Assembly: GCA_023407175.1 (NCBI GenBank)
Contig: JAEYMU010000052.1
Location: forward strand, 75,451-139,450
Direction: 5' to 3'
DNA: 64,000 bases
Source: Bacillota bacterium
GTDB lineage: Bacteria > Bacillota_A > Clostridia > Lachnospirales > Lachnospiraceae
Each line of letters opens with the position of its first letter. Positions within the stretch are counted from its first letter, which is position 1. The position numbers and the translations under genes are program-made. The notes under the pieces are model-generated. The model worked only from the letters and a program-made list of their open reading frames with translations. It was not told where the DNA came from and made no database searches. This document shows positions 9,515-17,583 of the stretch, piece by piece.

Positions 9515-9628
9515 CATTTTCATCCTGTTAAAATTTTTAAGACAAATTCAATTCATAATTCCTATTTCCTTCGAATAAGATATGACAGAGGCATCCGTCA
9601 TATGTCCAAATTTAAGGAGGGAATATCA

Positions 9629-11197
9629 GTGGAGTTGGTTAAAAAGAATATTCATATGAATAAATTAAGATGTAAGAGTACCCTGCAGCTTACATTGGAT
9701 GATGACTTTAACGTTCCGGATGTCAAACCGGACATTGATCAGATTATAACTGAGCAGGGTGAGATCAGAATTAACGATATGAAAGCAATGAACGGCAAGC
9801 TTTTGGTGAAAGGCGTTTTAAAATTTAATATTTTATATCTTAGCGAGGGGGATCAGAGGCCAATCCAGAATATCGCAGGTGAGATACCTTTTGATGAAGC
9901 CATCAATATGGATATCACCTGTGCGGACGATGAGCCGACGGTAAAATGGGATCTGGAGGATTTGACCACGGGCTTAATCAATTCCAGAAAGCTTAGCGTA
10001 AAATCAATTGTCCATTTGTATGTAGCCGTAGAGGATCTGTATGATGAAGAAACAGCGGTTATGGTCGAGGGTCCCGAGGACGTACAATATATCAATAAGA
10101 AAATAGAAATAACGGATGTGGCAATTAATAAAAAGGACACCTTCCGCGTTAAGGATGAGATTACCCTGCCCTCTAATAAAGGAAATGTTTCAAATCTTTT
10201 GTTTAAGAATATCGGGTTAAGTAATGTAGAGGTAAGACTGCTTGACGATAAGTTTTCAATTAAAGGAGAAATACCGATCTTTATCCTTTACACCAGTGAC
10301 AGCGAGGAAAATCCTGTGGAATATTTTGAAACAGATATTCCATTTTCCGGAACGATTGACTGCAACGGCTGCACCGAGGATATGATTGAGGATATTACCT
10401 ATGGTATTATCAGTCAGAACCTTGAGGTAAAGCCGGATTCAGACGGTGAGGACCGGGTGCTTGATGTGGAAGTAATTCTTGAGCTTGGAATTAAGGTATA
10501 TAAAATAGAGGAGCCTGAGATTTTATCCGATGTTTACTGTCCTTCCAAGGAAATTACCCCGATCATCCGTAATGCTGATTATGAAAATCTGGTAATTAAA
10601 AATAACAGCAAATACCGGATTGCGGACCGGATTAACGTTCCGGATAATTTGCCTAAGATGCTTCAAATCTGTCATGCCCAGGGAGACATCAAGATAGATG
10701 ATATTATTCCGGGGGATACGCAGCTGCAGGTGGACGGTATTATTGAGGTGAAGATACTCTACATATCCGAGGATGATCGTAGACCGATGAATTCTATGAA
10801 GGGAATTATTCCATTTTCACAGATCATCGAGCTGAAGGGAATGAAGCCGGACAGCAATTATGAGATTAAGCCCTATATCGATCAGCTCAGTGTGAATATG
10901 CTGGACAGTGAAGAAATAGAGGTTAAGGCGACCATCAACCTGAACGCCATAGTATTTGACCTGATTTCAGAGGCTATCATTACCGATATTGAGGTGGCCG
11001 ATCTGGATATGGAAAAACTCCAGTCGATGCCGGGTATCATAGGGTATATTGTAAAGAAGGGTGACACCCTGTGGACAATAGCCAAGAAATATTATACGAC
11101 AATGGAAAATATCCGTGATATCAATGAATTGGCCGATGACCGTATCAGCGAGGGTGATAAGCTGATTATTATGAAGAAAGTTGATGCAATTTTATAA
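9629..11197 (+). CDS. sipL: SPOCS (DUF3794) and LysM protein, SipL-like spore coat morphogen
   Basis: The open frame extends to 9476, but the GTG at 9629 has AAGGAGG eight bases upstream and gives the usual N-terminus VELVKKNIHMNKLRCKST; 522 residues. There are repeated DUF3794/SPOCS domains (the pattern LPSNKGNVSNLLFKNIGL recurs as NVPDNLPKMLQICHAQGDI) and a C-terminal LysM domain (GYIVKKGDTLWTIAKKYY). In Clostridioides difficile SipL binds SpoIVA through its LysM domain and tethers the coat to the forespore membrane. The gene lies just after veg, as in other clostridia. Mother-cell expression under sigma-E is expected from the family; I did not identify a sigma-E promoter with confidence. 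Confidence 0.88.
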   Translation: MELVKKNIHMNKLRCKSTLQLTLDDDFNVPDVKPDIDQIITEQGEIRINDMKAMNGKLLVKGVLKFNILYLSEGDQRPIQNIAGEIPFDEAINMDITCADDEPTVKWDLEDLTTGLINSRKLSVKSIVHLYVAVEDLYDEETAVMVEGPEDVQYINKKIEITDVAINKKDTFRVKDEITLPSNKGNVSNLLFKNIGLSNVEVRLLDDKFSIKGEIPIFILYTSDSEENPVEYFETDIPFSGTIDCNGCTEDMIEDITYGIISQNLEVKPDSDGEDRVLDVEVILELGIKVYKIEEPEILSDVYCPSKEITPIIRNADYENLVIKNNSKYRIADRINVPDNLPKMLQICHAQGDIKIDDIIPGDTQLQVDGIIEVKILYISEDDRRPMNSMKGIIPFSQIIELKGMKPDSNYEIKPYIDQLSVNMLDSEEIEVKATINLNAIVFDLISEAIITDIEVADLDMEKLQSMPGIIGYIVKKGDTLWTIAKKYYTTMENIRDINELADDRISEGDKLIIMKKVDAIL

Positions 11198-11391
11198 TGG
11201 TATGAATTACGAATTGCATCCGGGAACCTGTACCGACCTGCTTTTTACTGAATATAAAATAGAGGGATGCCGGCTATCCTGTAGGGCAATACATAGAAAG
11301 CTTTTGTTGGGTGTGGCTGGAGCTGGCTTATCAGAACTGTATTCTTGATTTATGGTATGAAATATCCTATATTTTGAGTAGGGATATTCAT

Positions 11392-11418
11392 TACCTTGAA
11401 TTAAGGTACAGTTTTTTA
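11392..11418 (+). terminator. Probable terminator downstream of sipL
   Basis: TACCTT / AAGGTA stem with a five-base loop, CAG, then six T. It lies about 195 bases after the sipL stop. The rest of the 400-bp gap (11198-11591) has a small AATATCC/GGGATATT hairpin (11361-11388) but no gene that I recognise. Confidence 0.6.
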
Positions 11419-11559
11419 TTGCTCTGTTTTGTCCCTAACATGATAGCCCTATAAGGCTTGCTATAAAAAACTTGTATCACATTTTCATCACCTGTTAAGA
11501 AATAGGTAAAAAAAACCGAAATATATTCTGCAGAGAATACCTTTGCATATAAAATCAAG

Positions 11560-11591
11560 GGAGGAGAAATCCTCCTACAAATCAAGGAGGA
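11560..11591 (+). promoter_or_regulatory. SD / anti-SD / SD switch-like leader, second copy
   Basis: GGAGGA (11560-11565), loop GAAA, TCCTCC (11570-11575), eight bases, then AAGGAGGA (11584-11591), seven bases before the ATG at 11598. Apart from the eight-base spacer it is almost identical to the clpB leader at 1774-1806, including the trailing TTGGG. Confidence 0.6.
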
Positions 11592-11597
11592 TTGGGT

Positions 11598-12254
11598 ATG
11601 AGCGTAAACGGAGTTACGAATTCATCACAAGCTTATGAAAGCAGAAATGCCGCCAGGAATAAGACCGGGCAAAACAAGAGCACTGATACGGCGGTAAATG
11701 CGGACAATACAGCCGCCGTGTATGAGAAGAGCGAGCAGGCAGCAAATACAAAGAAGGTTTACAGGACGGATACCGCCACTGTGGAAAGATTAAAGGCAGA
11801 GGCGGAAAAGAGATTGGATAGTTTAAAAAGTCTTGTTCAAAAAATGCTGGCCAAGCAGGGACAGACCTATACAAACGCGTCGGATATGTACACGCTCCTA
11901 AGAGAGGGCAAGGTACAGGTTGATCCGGAGGTCAGTGCCCAGGCCAAGAAGGATATTGCAGAAGACGGTTATTGGGGAGTTGAACAAACCTCAGAGCGAA
12001 TGCTTTCCTTTGCCAAGGCTTTGGCAGGAGGAGATACCGCCAAGGCTGATGAGTTAATTGATGCTGTTAAGAAAGGCTTTGAAGCGGCAACCAAGGCCTG
12101 GGGGGATAAACTCCCCGATATTTGCAAAAAAACCATAGACAGAACCATAGAGAAGCTGGAGGCCTGGAGAGATGGTAAGGATATAAACAGTACGGCAGGT
12201 GTGCCGGCCAATACCTTCACAGGACAGGCAGCAGCGAGTACGATAGCAGGTTAG
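11598..12254 (+). CDS. Conserved hypothetical protein
   Basis: 218 residues from the ATG at 11598 (AAGGAGG seven bases upstream; an in-frame TTG at 11592 is unlikely to be used). No signal peptide or membrane segment. The N-terminal 60 residues are polar and Ala/Asn/Thr-rich, probably disordered; residues 60-200 are helical with a distinctive DGYWGVEQTSERMLSFAKALAGGD and DKLPDICKKTIDRTIEKLE. I recall similar proteins in Lachnospiraceae, sometimes in several copies per genome, without a known function. The leader shared with clpB suggests common translational control. Terminator at 12303. Confidence 0.75.
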   Translation: MSVNGVTNSSQAYESRNAARNKTGQNKSTDTAVNADNTAAVYEKSEQAANTKKVYRTDTATVERLKAEAEKRLDSLKSLVQKMLAKQGQTYTNASDMYTLLREGKVQVDPEVSAQAKKDIAEDGYWGVEQTSERMLSFAKALAGGDTAKADELIDAVKKGFEAATKAWGDKLPDICKKTIDRTIEKLEAWRDGKDINSTAGVPANTFTGQAAASTIAG

Positions 12255-12302
12255 TACCGGAATAAAGTGAAGCAGCTCCTTAATAATATGAAAAGATAGA
12301 GG

Positions 12303-12352
12303 AATAATCCGAACCATCTGGGTGTAATTAAGATGGATTCGGATTATTTGTT
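12303..12352 (+). terminator. Intrinsic terminator of the 11.6-kb hypothetical gene
   Basis: AATAATCCGAA / TTCGGATTATT outer stem with inner CATC/GATG, then TTGTTAT; moderately T-rich tail. Confidence 0.75.
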
Positions 12353-12440
12353 ATAGCTTCAAACAGACAGTAATTCAAATACAGCATTTTTTATCAATTG
12401 TGTCGGTGGAAATTATGTATAATATATTTGGGTGGTGTGG

Positions 12441-13271
12441 ATGGATTACAAAGAGCATATAGCAAAAGCGGTAGAATATATGGAAGATAATTTAAGGAAT
12501 GAAATTGATTTATCTGACTGTGCGAAGGCCTGCGGATATTCCCAGTATCACTTTCTGCGTATTTTCAAAGAAGCCTGCGGGCTTACCCCCGCAGATTATA
12601 TTCGAAAAAGGCGGTTAAGTGAGATAGCAAAGCGGATTTGTGACGATGGGGATTATATATCTGAGATTGCCTTTGCCTACGGTTTTAATTCAAAGGAAAA
12701 CTTTATCCGTGCCTTCAAGTCAGAGCATCATATTTTGCCCGGAGATTATAAGGCAGTCCAAAACAGTTTAAAACTGTATGAGCCCCTGAATTTTGCAGTA
12801 AAGCCCTTTCGAGTTACTCCGGAGCTGCTTTCCCTGGACGCTTTTTCACTTACGGTATTGAAAAGCGACGAGGAACAGCCCAGTAATTTCTGGAATAAAT
12901 ACAATGCCAGAAGGCTGTCTTTGCTCCTGTCAGGAGGTAAAACATGTGAGGATTTTGGTGTGAATATATGGAATGAAAGAGATAAAAAAATCGATTACTA
13001 TATCGGTATACGCACGGAGAACGCTAAGGGAGACCTTTCCGGAACCAGAAATATAACAATACCCGAAGGCTTATATGCAGTATTCCAGACACCTAAAACC
13101 ACACATGCCTGTTTTGTTAATATGATTCATCGCACCTGGGAGTATATCAACAGGGAATGGTTTGAACATAGCGGCTTTATACGTACGGGGGGCTTTGAAT
13201 ATGAAAGCTATCTGGAGCAAAGCCGTGTATTTTCGGAAAAGATATATATTCCGATTGAAAAAAGAGAATAG
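12441..13271 (+). CDS. AraC family regulator with GyrI-like effector domain
   Basis: 276 residues if started at the ATG at 12441; in-frame GTG codons at 12432 and 12435 are alternatives, and the purine-rich GGGTGGTGTGG overlaps them. Residues 5-105 hold the double AraC helix-turn-helix (IDLSDCAKACGYSQYHFLRI, then ISEIAFAYGFNSKENFIRAF). The C-terminal half (about 120-270) has the layout of the effector-binding domain found in Rob- and GyrI-type proteins, ending in a YIPIEKRE-type strand. Such regulators bind small hydrophobic ligands and activate efflux or stress genes. The next gene starts 55 bases later and may be a target or partner. Confidence 0.85.
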   Translation: MDYKEHIAKAVEYMEDNLRNEIDLSDCAKACGYSQYHFLRIFKEACGLTPADYIRKRRLSEIAKRICDDGDYISEIAFAYGFNSKENFIRAFKSEHHILPGDYKAVQNSLKLYEPLNFAVKPFRVTPELLSLDAFSLTVLKSDEEQPSNFWNKYNARRLSLLLSGGKTCEDFGVNIWNERDKKIDYYIGIRTENAKGDLSGTRNITIPEGLYAVFQTPKTTHACFVNMIHRTWEYINREWFEHSGFIRTGGFEYESYLEQSRVFSEKIYIPIEKRE

Positions 13272-13326
13272 AAGCCGGTATTAGCAGGGTTTATACAAAA
13301 TAACAAGTAAAGGAGTGGTGCAAAAA

Positions 13327-14235
13327 ATGAAAAAGCTGAACATAACATGGGAGGGAGTAAATGATACTACGGGATATCTCTTTTCCTTTGCCAAGGCGCT
13401 GGCTGTGGCAGTGAAAAACAGCCCCTACAGCGAACTTTATGAGGATATTGTTGCCACCAGCGGCTTCGCTTTTCGTATGTGGGTGGCACCTGATTTATGT
13501 CCGAGTGCCACGAGTATCTGGGAATTTCGCAGACAAAAGCCCTGGGTTGAAAGCGGGGGGTTGATCTGCGGATATGTGGAACGCTTGTGGGAGCAGGACG
13601 AGCTGGAGGAGGAACGCCGTCAAAACGCCCTTTCTATGATACGGGAGTCCATCAATCATAATATTGCCGCCATTGCCTGGGATATCGGGATACCTGAATG
13701 GGGGCTGATTATTGGCTATGACGATCAGACACAAAGGCTTGCGGCACTATCTGCCACAGGAGCGGAGCTTGAGATGGAGTATGCTTCCCTGGGCAAGGGT
13801 GAGATTCCAATTCTGAATGTCCTGGCAATCACAGGCAGAGGGGATAAGCGGCAGGAAGATATTATATCGGATACCCTGAAGCTTGCAAGAGCGCACTTAA
13901 TGGGAGAAGAATGGTGTGAGAATGCAAAGGGACTTGCAGCCTATGGGGCACTTATTCAGCATTTTGAGGATGCCTTCCAGCCCGAAGGCCTGTGGAATCT
14001 GGAGTATTATCTGGGAACCTATGGGGCGCTGAAATGGTATGCCTGGAGATTCTTTGAGAAGTATGCCCTGACGGAGCTGGGCAGTCTGTACCGGAAGGTT
14101 TTTGAGGCCTGGCAAAGAGCCTTTGAGTTAATTAAAACCTCGGATTTGCTGCTGGAGGAAAATAGAAAAAGCATTGCTGATTTATTAAAAACAGCCGAAG
14201 AATGGGAGAAGCAGGCTGTGATGTTAATGAAGTAG
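13327..14235 (+). CDS. Uncharacterised protein, possibly BtrH-like
   Basis: 302 residues from the ATG at 13327; GTG codons at 13315 and 13318 lie too close to the AAGGAG site. Soluble, Trp-rich and acidic, with no membrane segment. Visible stretches are AWDIGIPEWGLIIGYDDQTQ and LAARAHLMGEEWCE-like helices in the second half. The middle GYDD region with preceding beta strands recalls the N-terminal domain of BtrH-type proteins (papain-like acyl transfer), but I cannot point to a convincing catalytic Cys, so this is only a guess. It lies 55 bases after the AraC regulator on the same strand and ends at a perfect hairpin. Confidence 0.6.
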   Translation: MKKLNITWEGVNDTTGYLFSFAKALAVAVKNSPYSELYEDIVATSGFAFRMWVAPDLCPSATSIWEFRRQKPWVESGGLICGYVERLWEQDELEEERRQNALSMIRESINHNIAAIAWDIGIPEWGLIIGYDDQTQRLAALSATGAELEMEYASLGKGEIPILNVLAITGRGDKRQEDIISDTLKLARAHLMGEEWCENAKGLAAYGALIQHFEDAFQPEGLWNLEYYLGTYGALKWYAWRFFEKYALTELGSLYRKVFEAWQRAFELIKTSDLLLEENRKSIADLLKTAEEWEKQAVMLMK

Positions 14236-14240
14236 TTAGG

Positions 14241-14266
14241 AAAGGCAGGTCTTTGGACCTGCCTTT
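14241..14266. terminator. Perfect hairpin between convergent genes
   Basis: AAAGGCAGGTC, loop TTTG, GACCTGCCTTT: an 11-bp perfect stem between the unknown gene (plus) and ispE (minus). The T-tracts are only three bases, so it may be a weak two-way terminator. Confidence 0.65.
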
Positions 14267-14294
14267 GTCAGTGAGCCGTCGGGCGCACGGTCTA

Positions 14295-15173
14295 TCATGA
14301 ACGGCCGGGATGATATGGCCCGGTGAGAAAAACCTGCCTGCCAAAATCCGTATGCTCTGTGAAATATTCATAGGCTTCTTTGGCGAGGGAAGCTTCCTGG
14401 TAAATTCCAAATACAGTCGGACCGCTGCCGCTCATCAGGGAAACCAGGGCACCAAGCTCGGTCATCTTTTGCTTGATTTGTGTAATCACCGGATAATCCT
14501 TTATGGTAACGGTTTGAAGAATATTATCCATAAGTCCTGCCAGCTTAGATAGATCGCCCTCCGATAATGCGGCTTTCATTGCCGGTATATTGGGGTGAAG
14601 GACATCGCCGTTCAACTGCAAATTCTCATACACATACCGGGTTGACACACTGATATCCGGTTTTACCAGAAGAATATGACAGTCAGGCAGGGTCGGGAGA
14701 GGGGTCAGTACCTCGCCGATACCCTCAGAAAGAGCTGTCCCAAGAAGGATACAGTAAGGAACATCGGCTCCAAGTCTCACTCCAAGCTTCATCAGCTCCT
14801 CTTGTGTCAGGTTGGCTTTGTAAAGCTCGTTTAAGCCCTTCAAAGTAGCCGCTGCGTCAGAGCTGCCTCCAGCCAGACCTGCGGCTACCGGAATTTCCTT
14901 ATCCAGACGGATATGAAGCCCGTCTTTTACACCAATTGTTTTTAAAAAGAGTTCGGAGGCCTTATAAATAAGATTGTTCTTATCGACCGGCAGGTCCTCG
15001 CGATTGGTTTGTATCCGGATATTTTCATCGGTTATTTTTGATATGGTTAAGGTATCATGTAGCCTTAAGGATTGCATAATCATACAGACATCATGATATC
15101 CGTCCTCACGCTTTCTAAGCACATCGAGACCAAGATTAATCTTTGCATAAGCCTTTATCGTTATCGTATTCAT
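14295..15173 (-). CDS. ispE: 4-diphosphocytidyl-2-C-methyl-D-erythritol kinase
   Basis: 292 residues, the standard IspE size. GHMP-kinase motifs are present: AYAKINLGLDVL at the N-terminus, the ATP loop PVAAGLAGGSSDAAA (about 95-110) and the C-terminal MSGSGPTVFGIY. It phosphorylates CDP-methylerythritol in the non-mevalonate (MEP) route to isoprenoids. In clostridia ispE often lies next to veg and sipL; here it lies in that neighbourhood but on the opposite strand, with spoIIR upstream. Between ispE and spoIIR is a cluster of perfect hairpins (15213-15331). Confidence 0.96.
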   Translation of the reverse strand: MNTITIKAYAKINLGLDVLRKREDGYHDVCMIMQSLRLHDTLTISKITDENIRIQTNREDLPVDKNNLIYKASELFLKTIGVKDGLHIRLDKEIPVAAGLAGGSSDAAATLKGLNELYKANLTQEELMKLGVRLGADVPYCILLGTALSEGIGEVLTPLPTLPDCHILLVKPDISVSTRYVYENLQLNGDVLHPNIPAMKAALSEGDLSKLAGLMDNILQTVTIKDYPVITQIKQKMTELGALVSLMSGSGPTVFGIYQEASLAKEAYEYFTEHTDFGRQVFLTGPYHPGRS

Positions 15174-15212
15174 GGTTATCCTCGTTTCCGTAGCATTTCA
15201 TTATAATGTATT

Positions 15213-15331
15213 TTATCATGAACAAAAGCATGTTCATGATAATGGCACTTCGTGCCAAGCGAACTACGTTCGCCTTTAGATGCGCACTCACTTTGTTCGG
15301 CGCTGATATAATGTCTGCCGACATTATATCA
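15213..15331. repeat. Cluster of tandem perfect hairpins between spoIIR and ispE
   Basis: Four perfect stem-loops in 120 bp: TTATCATGAAC/GTTCATGATAA (15213-15242), TGGCAC-TTC-GTGCCA (15243-15257), GCGAAC-TAC-GTTCGC (15259-15273) and TGATATAATGTC-TGCC-GACATTATATCA (15304-15331). Between the third and fourth lies AGATGCGCACTC and CGGCGC, also seen in the cluster at 25888-26016. None has a T-tract. Confidence 0.75.
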
Positions 15332-15354
15332 TAATCTGCGGGTGCATACAAAGA

Positions 15355-16068
15355 TTATTTCAGCAGCTTCTTCAGAGCTTCCCAGAGCTTAAACTTAATT
15401 TTAATAGGCTTTTTCTGCTTCACCAGTGTATCGTATTCTTCTTCTGTTAGCAGATGCTTAAGCTGCTTGTCAGTTTCTTCATCAACTACACTATAGGTAT
15501 CATCTACAAAGCAAAGAGGAGGGAACATAACGCACCACCAGTTCTTCCCCTCGGCGGCACCGATTTGAACCCGGAGAGCTTCATATGTTCCGGGAGGAAA
15601 GGTACAGTTGCCATACACCTTAAGAGGAAAATAACAGTCCTCCAGAGTCACCTGAACGGGATAGGTGTAGCCGTTCTGACGTACGGAGGTTTGGGCGGCC
15701 TCCTGAATCAAATTCAGATTGGCAAGAAGGATGCTTCGTGCTTCATCAATGGAAGCGGCCTTGCTTAGCAGGGGAGAAAGACTCTCCACCAGTTCATCCT
15801 TAACCTTTAATTTAAGGGCCTGATCCTCTTGGCTGTCGCTGTTGGCTATGACGTGAAAGCGTATGATATGGTCCGCAATGCCTTTTTGTATCTCACTATT
15901 ATGTAGGGCATTGCTCTTGATCAGCCACATGGAGCTTGCACAGGTTAACAGTATCATGATAAAAAGTAAAGTTCGGAACTGGTTTTTATGGGAACAGTCC
16001 TCTTTTTCAGCAACAGCTGCAGATGTTTTTTTAAAATAATATTGTATAAATGTATGACCTGATTTCAT
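15355..16068 (-). CDS. spoIIR: Stage II sporulation protein R
   Basis: 237 residues. An N-terminal cytoplasmic stretch is followed by a membrane segment or signal (about 32-50), then the SpoIIR domain with the characteristic IIRFHVIANSDSQEDQALKL, VKDELVESL and a central EALRVQIGAAEGKNWWCVMFPPLCF. SpoIIR is made in the forespore under sigma-F and crosses into the intermembrane space, where it triggers SpoIIGA to process pro-sigma-E in the mother cell. A ribosome site GGAGG precedes the ATG. The gene is single, with a 240-bp region upstream; I could not assign a clear sigma-F promoter there. Confidence 0.95.
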   Translation of the reverse strand: MKSGHTFIQYYFKKTSAAVAEKEDCSHKNQFRTLLFIMILLTCASSMWLIKSNALHNSEIQKGIADHIIRFHVIANSDSQEDQALKLKVKDELVESLSPLLSKAASIDEARSILLANLNLIQEAAQTSVRQNGYTYPVQVTLEDCYFPLKVYGNCTFPPGTYEALRVQIGAAEGKNWWCVMFPPLCFVDDTYSVVDEETDKQLKHLLTEEEYDTLVKQKKPIKIKFKLWEALKKLLK

Positions 16069-16309
16069 ATTATCCTCCAGAAACGTAGTATCATTGTATC
16101 AAACGGTATACAATGTATGTTGTTATGTTAGGTTTATTGTTTCCAATAAATGGGATATTATGCAGCCTGATCAGAAAAAATAAATACTCTGTCATCCAAC
16201 CGTAGGGTGGATAAAGAAATGAAAATCAAACCAGTACGCCATTGAAATGCTTCCCATAAAACGATAAGATAGGCATTGACATTAATAAAAATAGATATGG
16301 AGGAAGCAT

Positions 16310-17086
16310 ATGTCGATAATTAAATTAAATGAGCAAATATATTTTTTGCGTAGGCAAAAGGGAATGACTCAGGAGGATTTAGCAAAGGTGCTGGGGGTTA
16401 CGAATCAAACGGTATCCAAATGGGAATCAGCAGCCTGCTGTCCGGACATTCAGCTACTTCCGGATATAGCAGCCTTCTTTGATGTATCAATCGACGAATT
16501 AATGGGGTATAAGCCGGCGGATACATATGCAAATATATATTTGCAAATAAAAAAGCTGTTTGAAGACTCGCCGAAGGAGGAAGCATTTACAATTGCGTTT
16601 AAATTAGCAACGTTATTGCATGAAGGTGCCTGTACAAGGGGATATAAGGGATATGTTCCATGGAATACCGACAAAGACTATACCAAAACAGAGGAGTGCT
16701 ACCGGTGGGGGGCTTCCATCTGCTCGGAACCGGAAGGGGTGACGGTGCATAAAGCAAATTCGGTTTTCATTTCTGATAATAAATATGGGCAGACCATAAA
16801 TAATACTGTTTTTAGGGAAGTGTATATGATATTGGAAACTTTGAGTGACAGGAATACCCTTAGGATTTTATTTGATCTTCATGAACTTACTGCTGCTGAT
16901 TATGATTTATATCTATCAATGGATGCTCTGAAGGAAAAGAGTAAATTGACAGAGGAGGCAATCAGATCAGCTCTGAATAACCTTCCGATTCAGACAAAGG
17001 ATACTGATGAGGGGCAGCACTTATATCGCCTGGAAGGATATTACATGCATATTCCGTTACTTTTGATTATGCTGGGAATGAAATAA
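16310..17086 (+). CDS. XRE-family helix-turn-helix regulator
   Basis: 258 residues with an N-terminal Cro/C1-type HTH (residues 6-62: LRRQKGMTQEDLAKVLGVTN, then QTVSKWESAACCPDIQLLPD, DVSIDELMGY). The rest (about 70-258) is a mostly helical domain with a possible second winged-helix (RNTLRILFDLHELTA, EEAIRSALNNL), perhaps sensing or oligomerising; not assigned. A GGAGG site is eight bases before the ATG. No obvious partner: the DUF1934 gene follows after 68 bp on the same strand. Confidence 0.85.
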   Translation: MSIIKLNEQIYFLRRQKGMTQEDLAKVLGVTNQTVSKWESAACCPDIQLLPDIAAFFDVSIDELMGYKPADTYANIYLQIKKLFEDSPKEEAFTIAFKLATLLHEGACTRGYKGYVPWNTDKDYTKTEECYRWGASICSEPEGVTVHKANSVFISDNKYGQTINNTVFREVYMILETLSDRNTLRILFDLHELTAADYDLYLSMDALKEKSKLTEEAIRSALNNLPIQTKDTDEGQHLYRLEGYYMHIPLLLIMLGMK

Positions 17087-17154
17087 AAGGATATTGCCAT
17101 TAGAACCATAATTGGTTAGAATAGAGTTACAATTTATACGTATTGAGGGAGGAC

Positions 17155-17583
17155 ATGATGACCAGAGAAGTAGTAATCACAATAAAAGGTACGCAGCTTG
17201 AGGAAGAAGAAGCTTCTGTCATTATGACTGCTCCCGGAACCTACCATCTGACAAATGGGAAACACTACCTGCATTATGAGGAGAATATAGAAGGTTCGGA
17301 GGATATTTCAAAAAATACCATTAAAATATCCTCCGAACGGGTTGTTCTGATGAAAAAGGGAATTCAGATAGCACAAATGATTTTTGATCTTACGGAAGCC
17401 GACCTGGCCGTATACCAGACACCCTACGGCAACCTTACCTTCCAGACAGAAACAAAGCTTATTAAAATTCATGAGACTCAGACCAGGCTGGAGATACTAA
17501 TGGAGTACGCTCTGTATAATGACAGCACAAAGCTGTCGGATAACAGGTTAAATATTCTGGTAGAGGCTACTCCGCCTGCGTAA
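17155..17583 (+). CDS. DUF1934 (YwiB-like) beta-barrel protein
   Basis: 142 residues from the ATG at 17155 (GGGAGG just upstream; the ATG at 17158 is equally possible). The sequence has the DUF1934 pattern: alternating strands with YHLTNGKHYLHYEE, NTIKISSERVVLMKKG and a final MEYALYNDSTKL.DNRLNILVE-type end. YwiB-type proteins form small lipocalin-like barrels; function unknown. Two oddities: a perfect 15-bp inverted repeat lies inside the gene (17294-17338), and its 3' end overlaps the convergent capA-like gene by 17 bases with no terminator between. Confidence 0.8.
   Translation: MMTREVVITIKGTQLEEEEASVIMTAPGTYHLTNGKHYLHYEENIEGSEDISKNTIKISSERVVLMKKGIQIAQMIFDLTEADLAVYQTPYGNLTFQTETKLIKIHETQTRLEILMEYALYNDSTKLSDNRLNILVEATPPA
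17294..17338. repeat. Perfect 15-bp inverted repeat inside the DUF1934 gene
   Basis: GTTCGGAGGATATTT (17294-17308), a 15-base loop, then AAATATCCTCCGAAC (17324-17338). The stem contains GGAGGAT/ATCCTCC, like the SD/anti-SD leaders elsewhere in the window. Confidence 0.85.

Noticed and set aside
15136..15351. 71-codon minus frame between spoIIR and ispE
   Set aside because: Built from the perfect hairpin cluster and overlapping ispE; no ribosome site.
16276..16300. TTGACA before the XRE gene as a promoter
   Set aside because: No -10 at acceptable spacing; the nearest TAGATA is only about 10 bases away.
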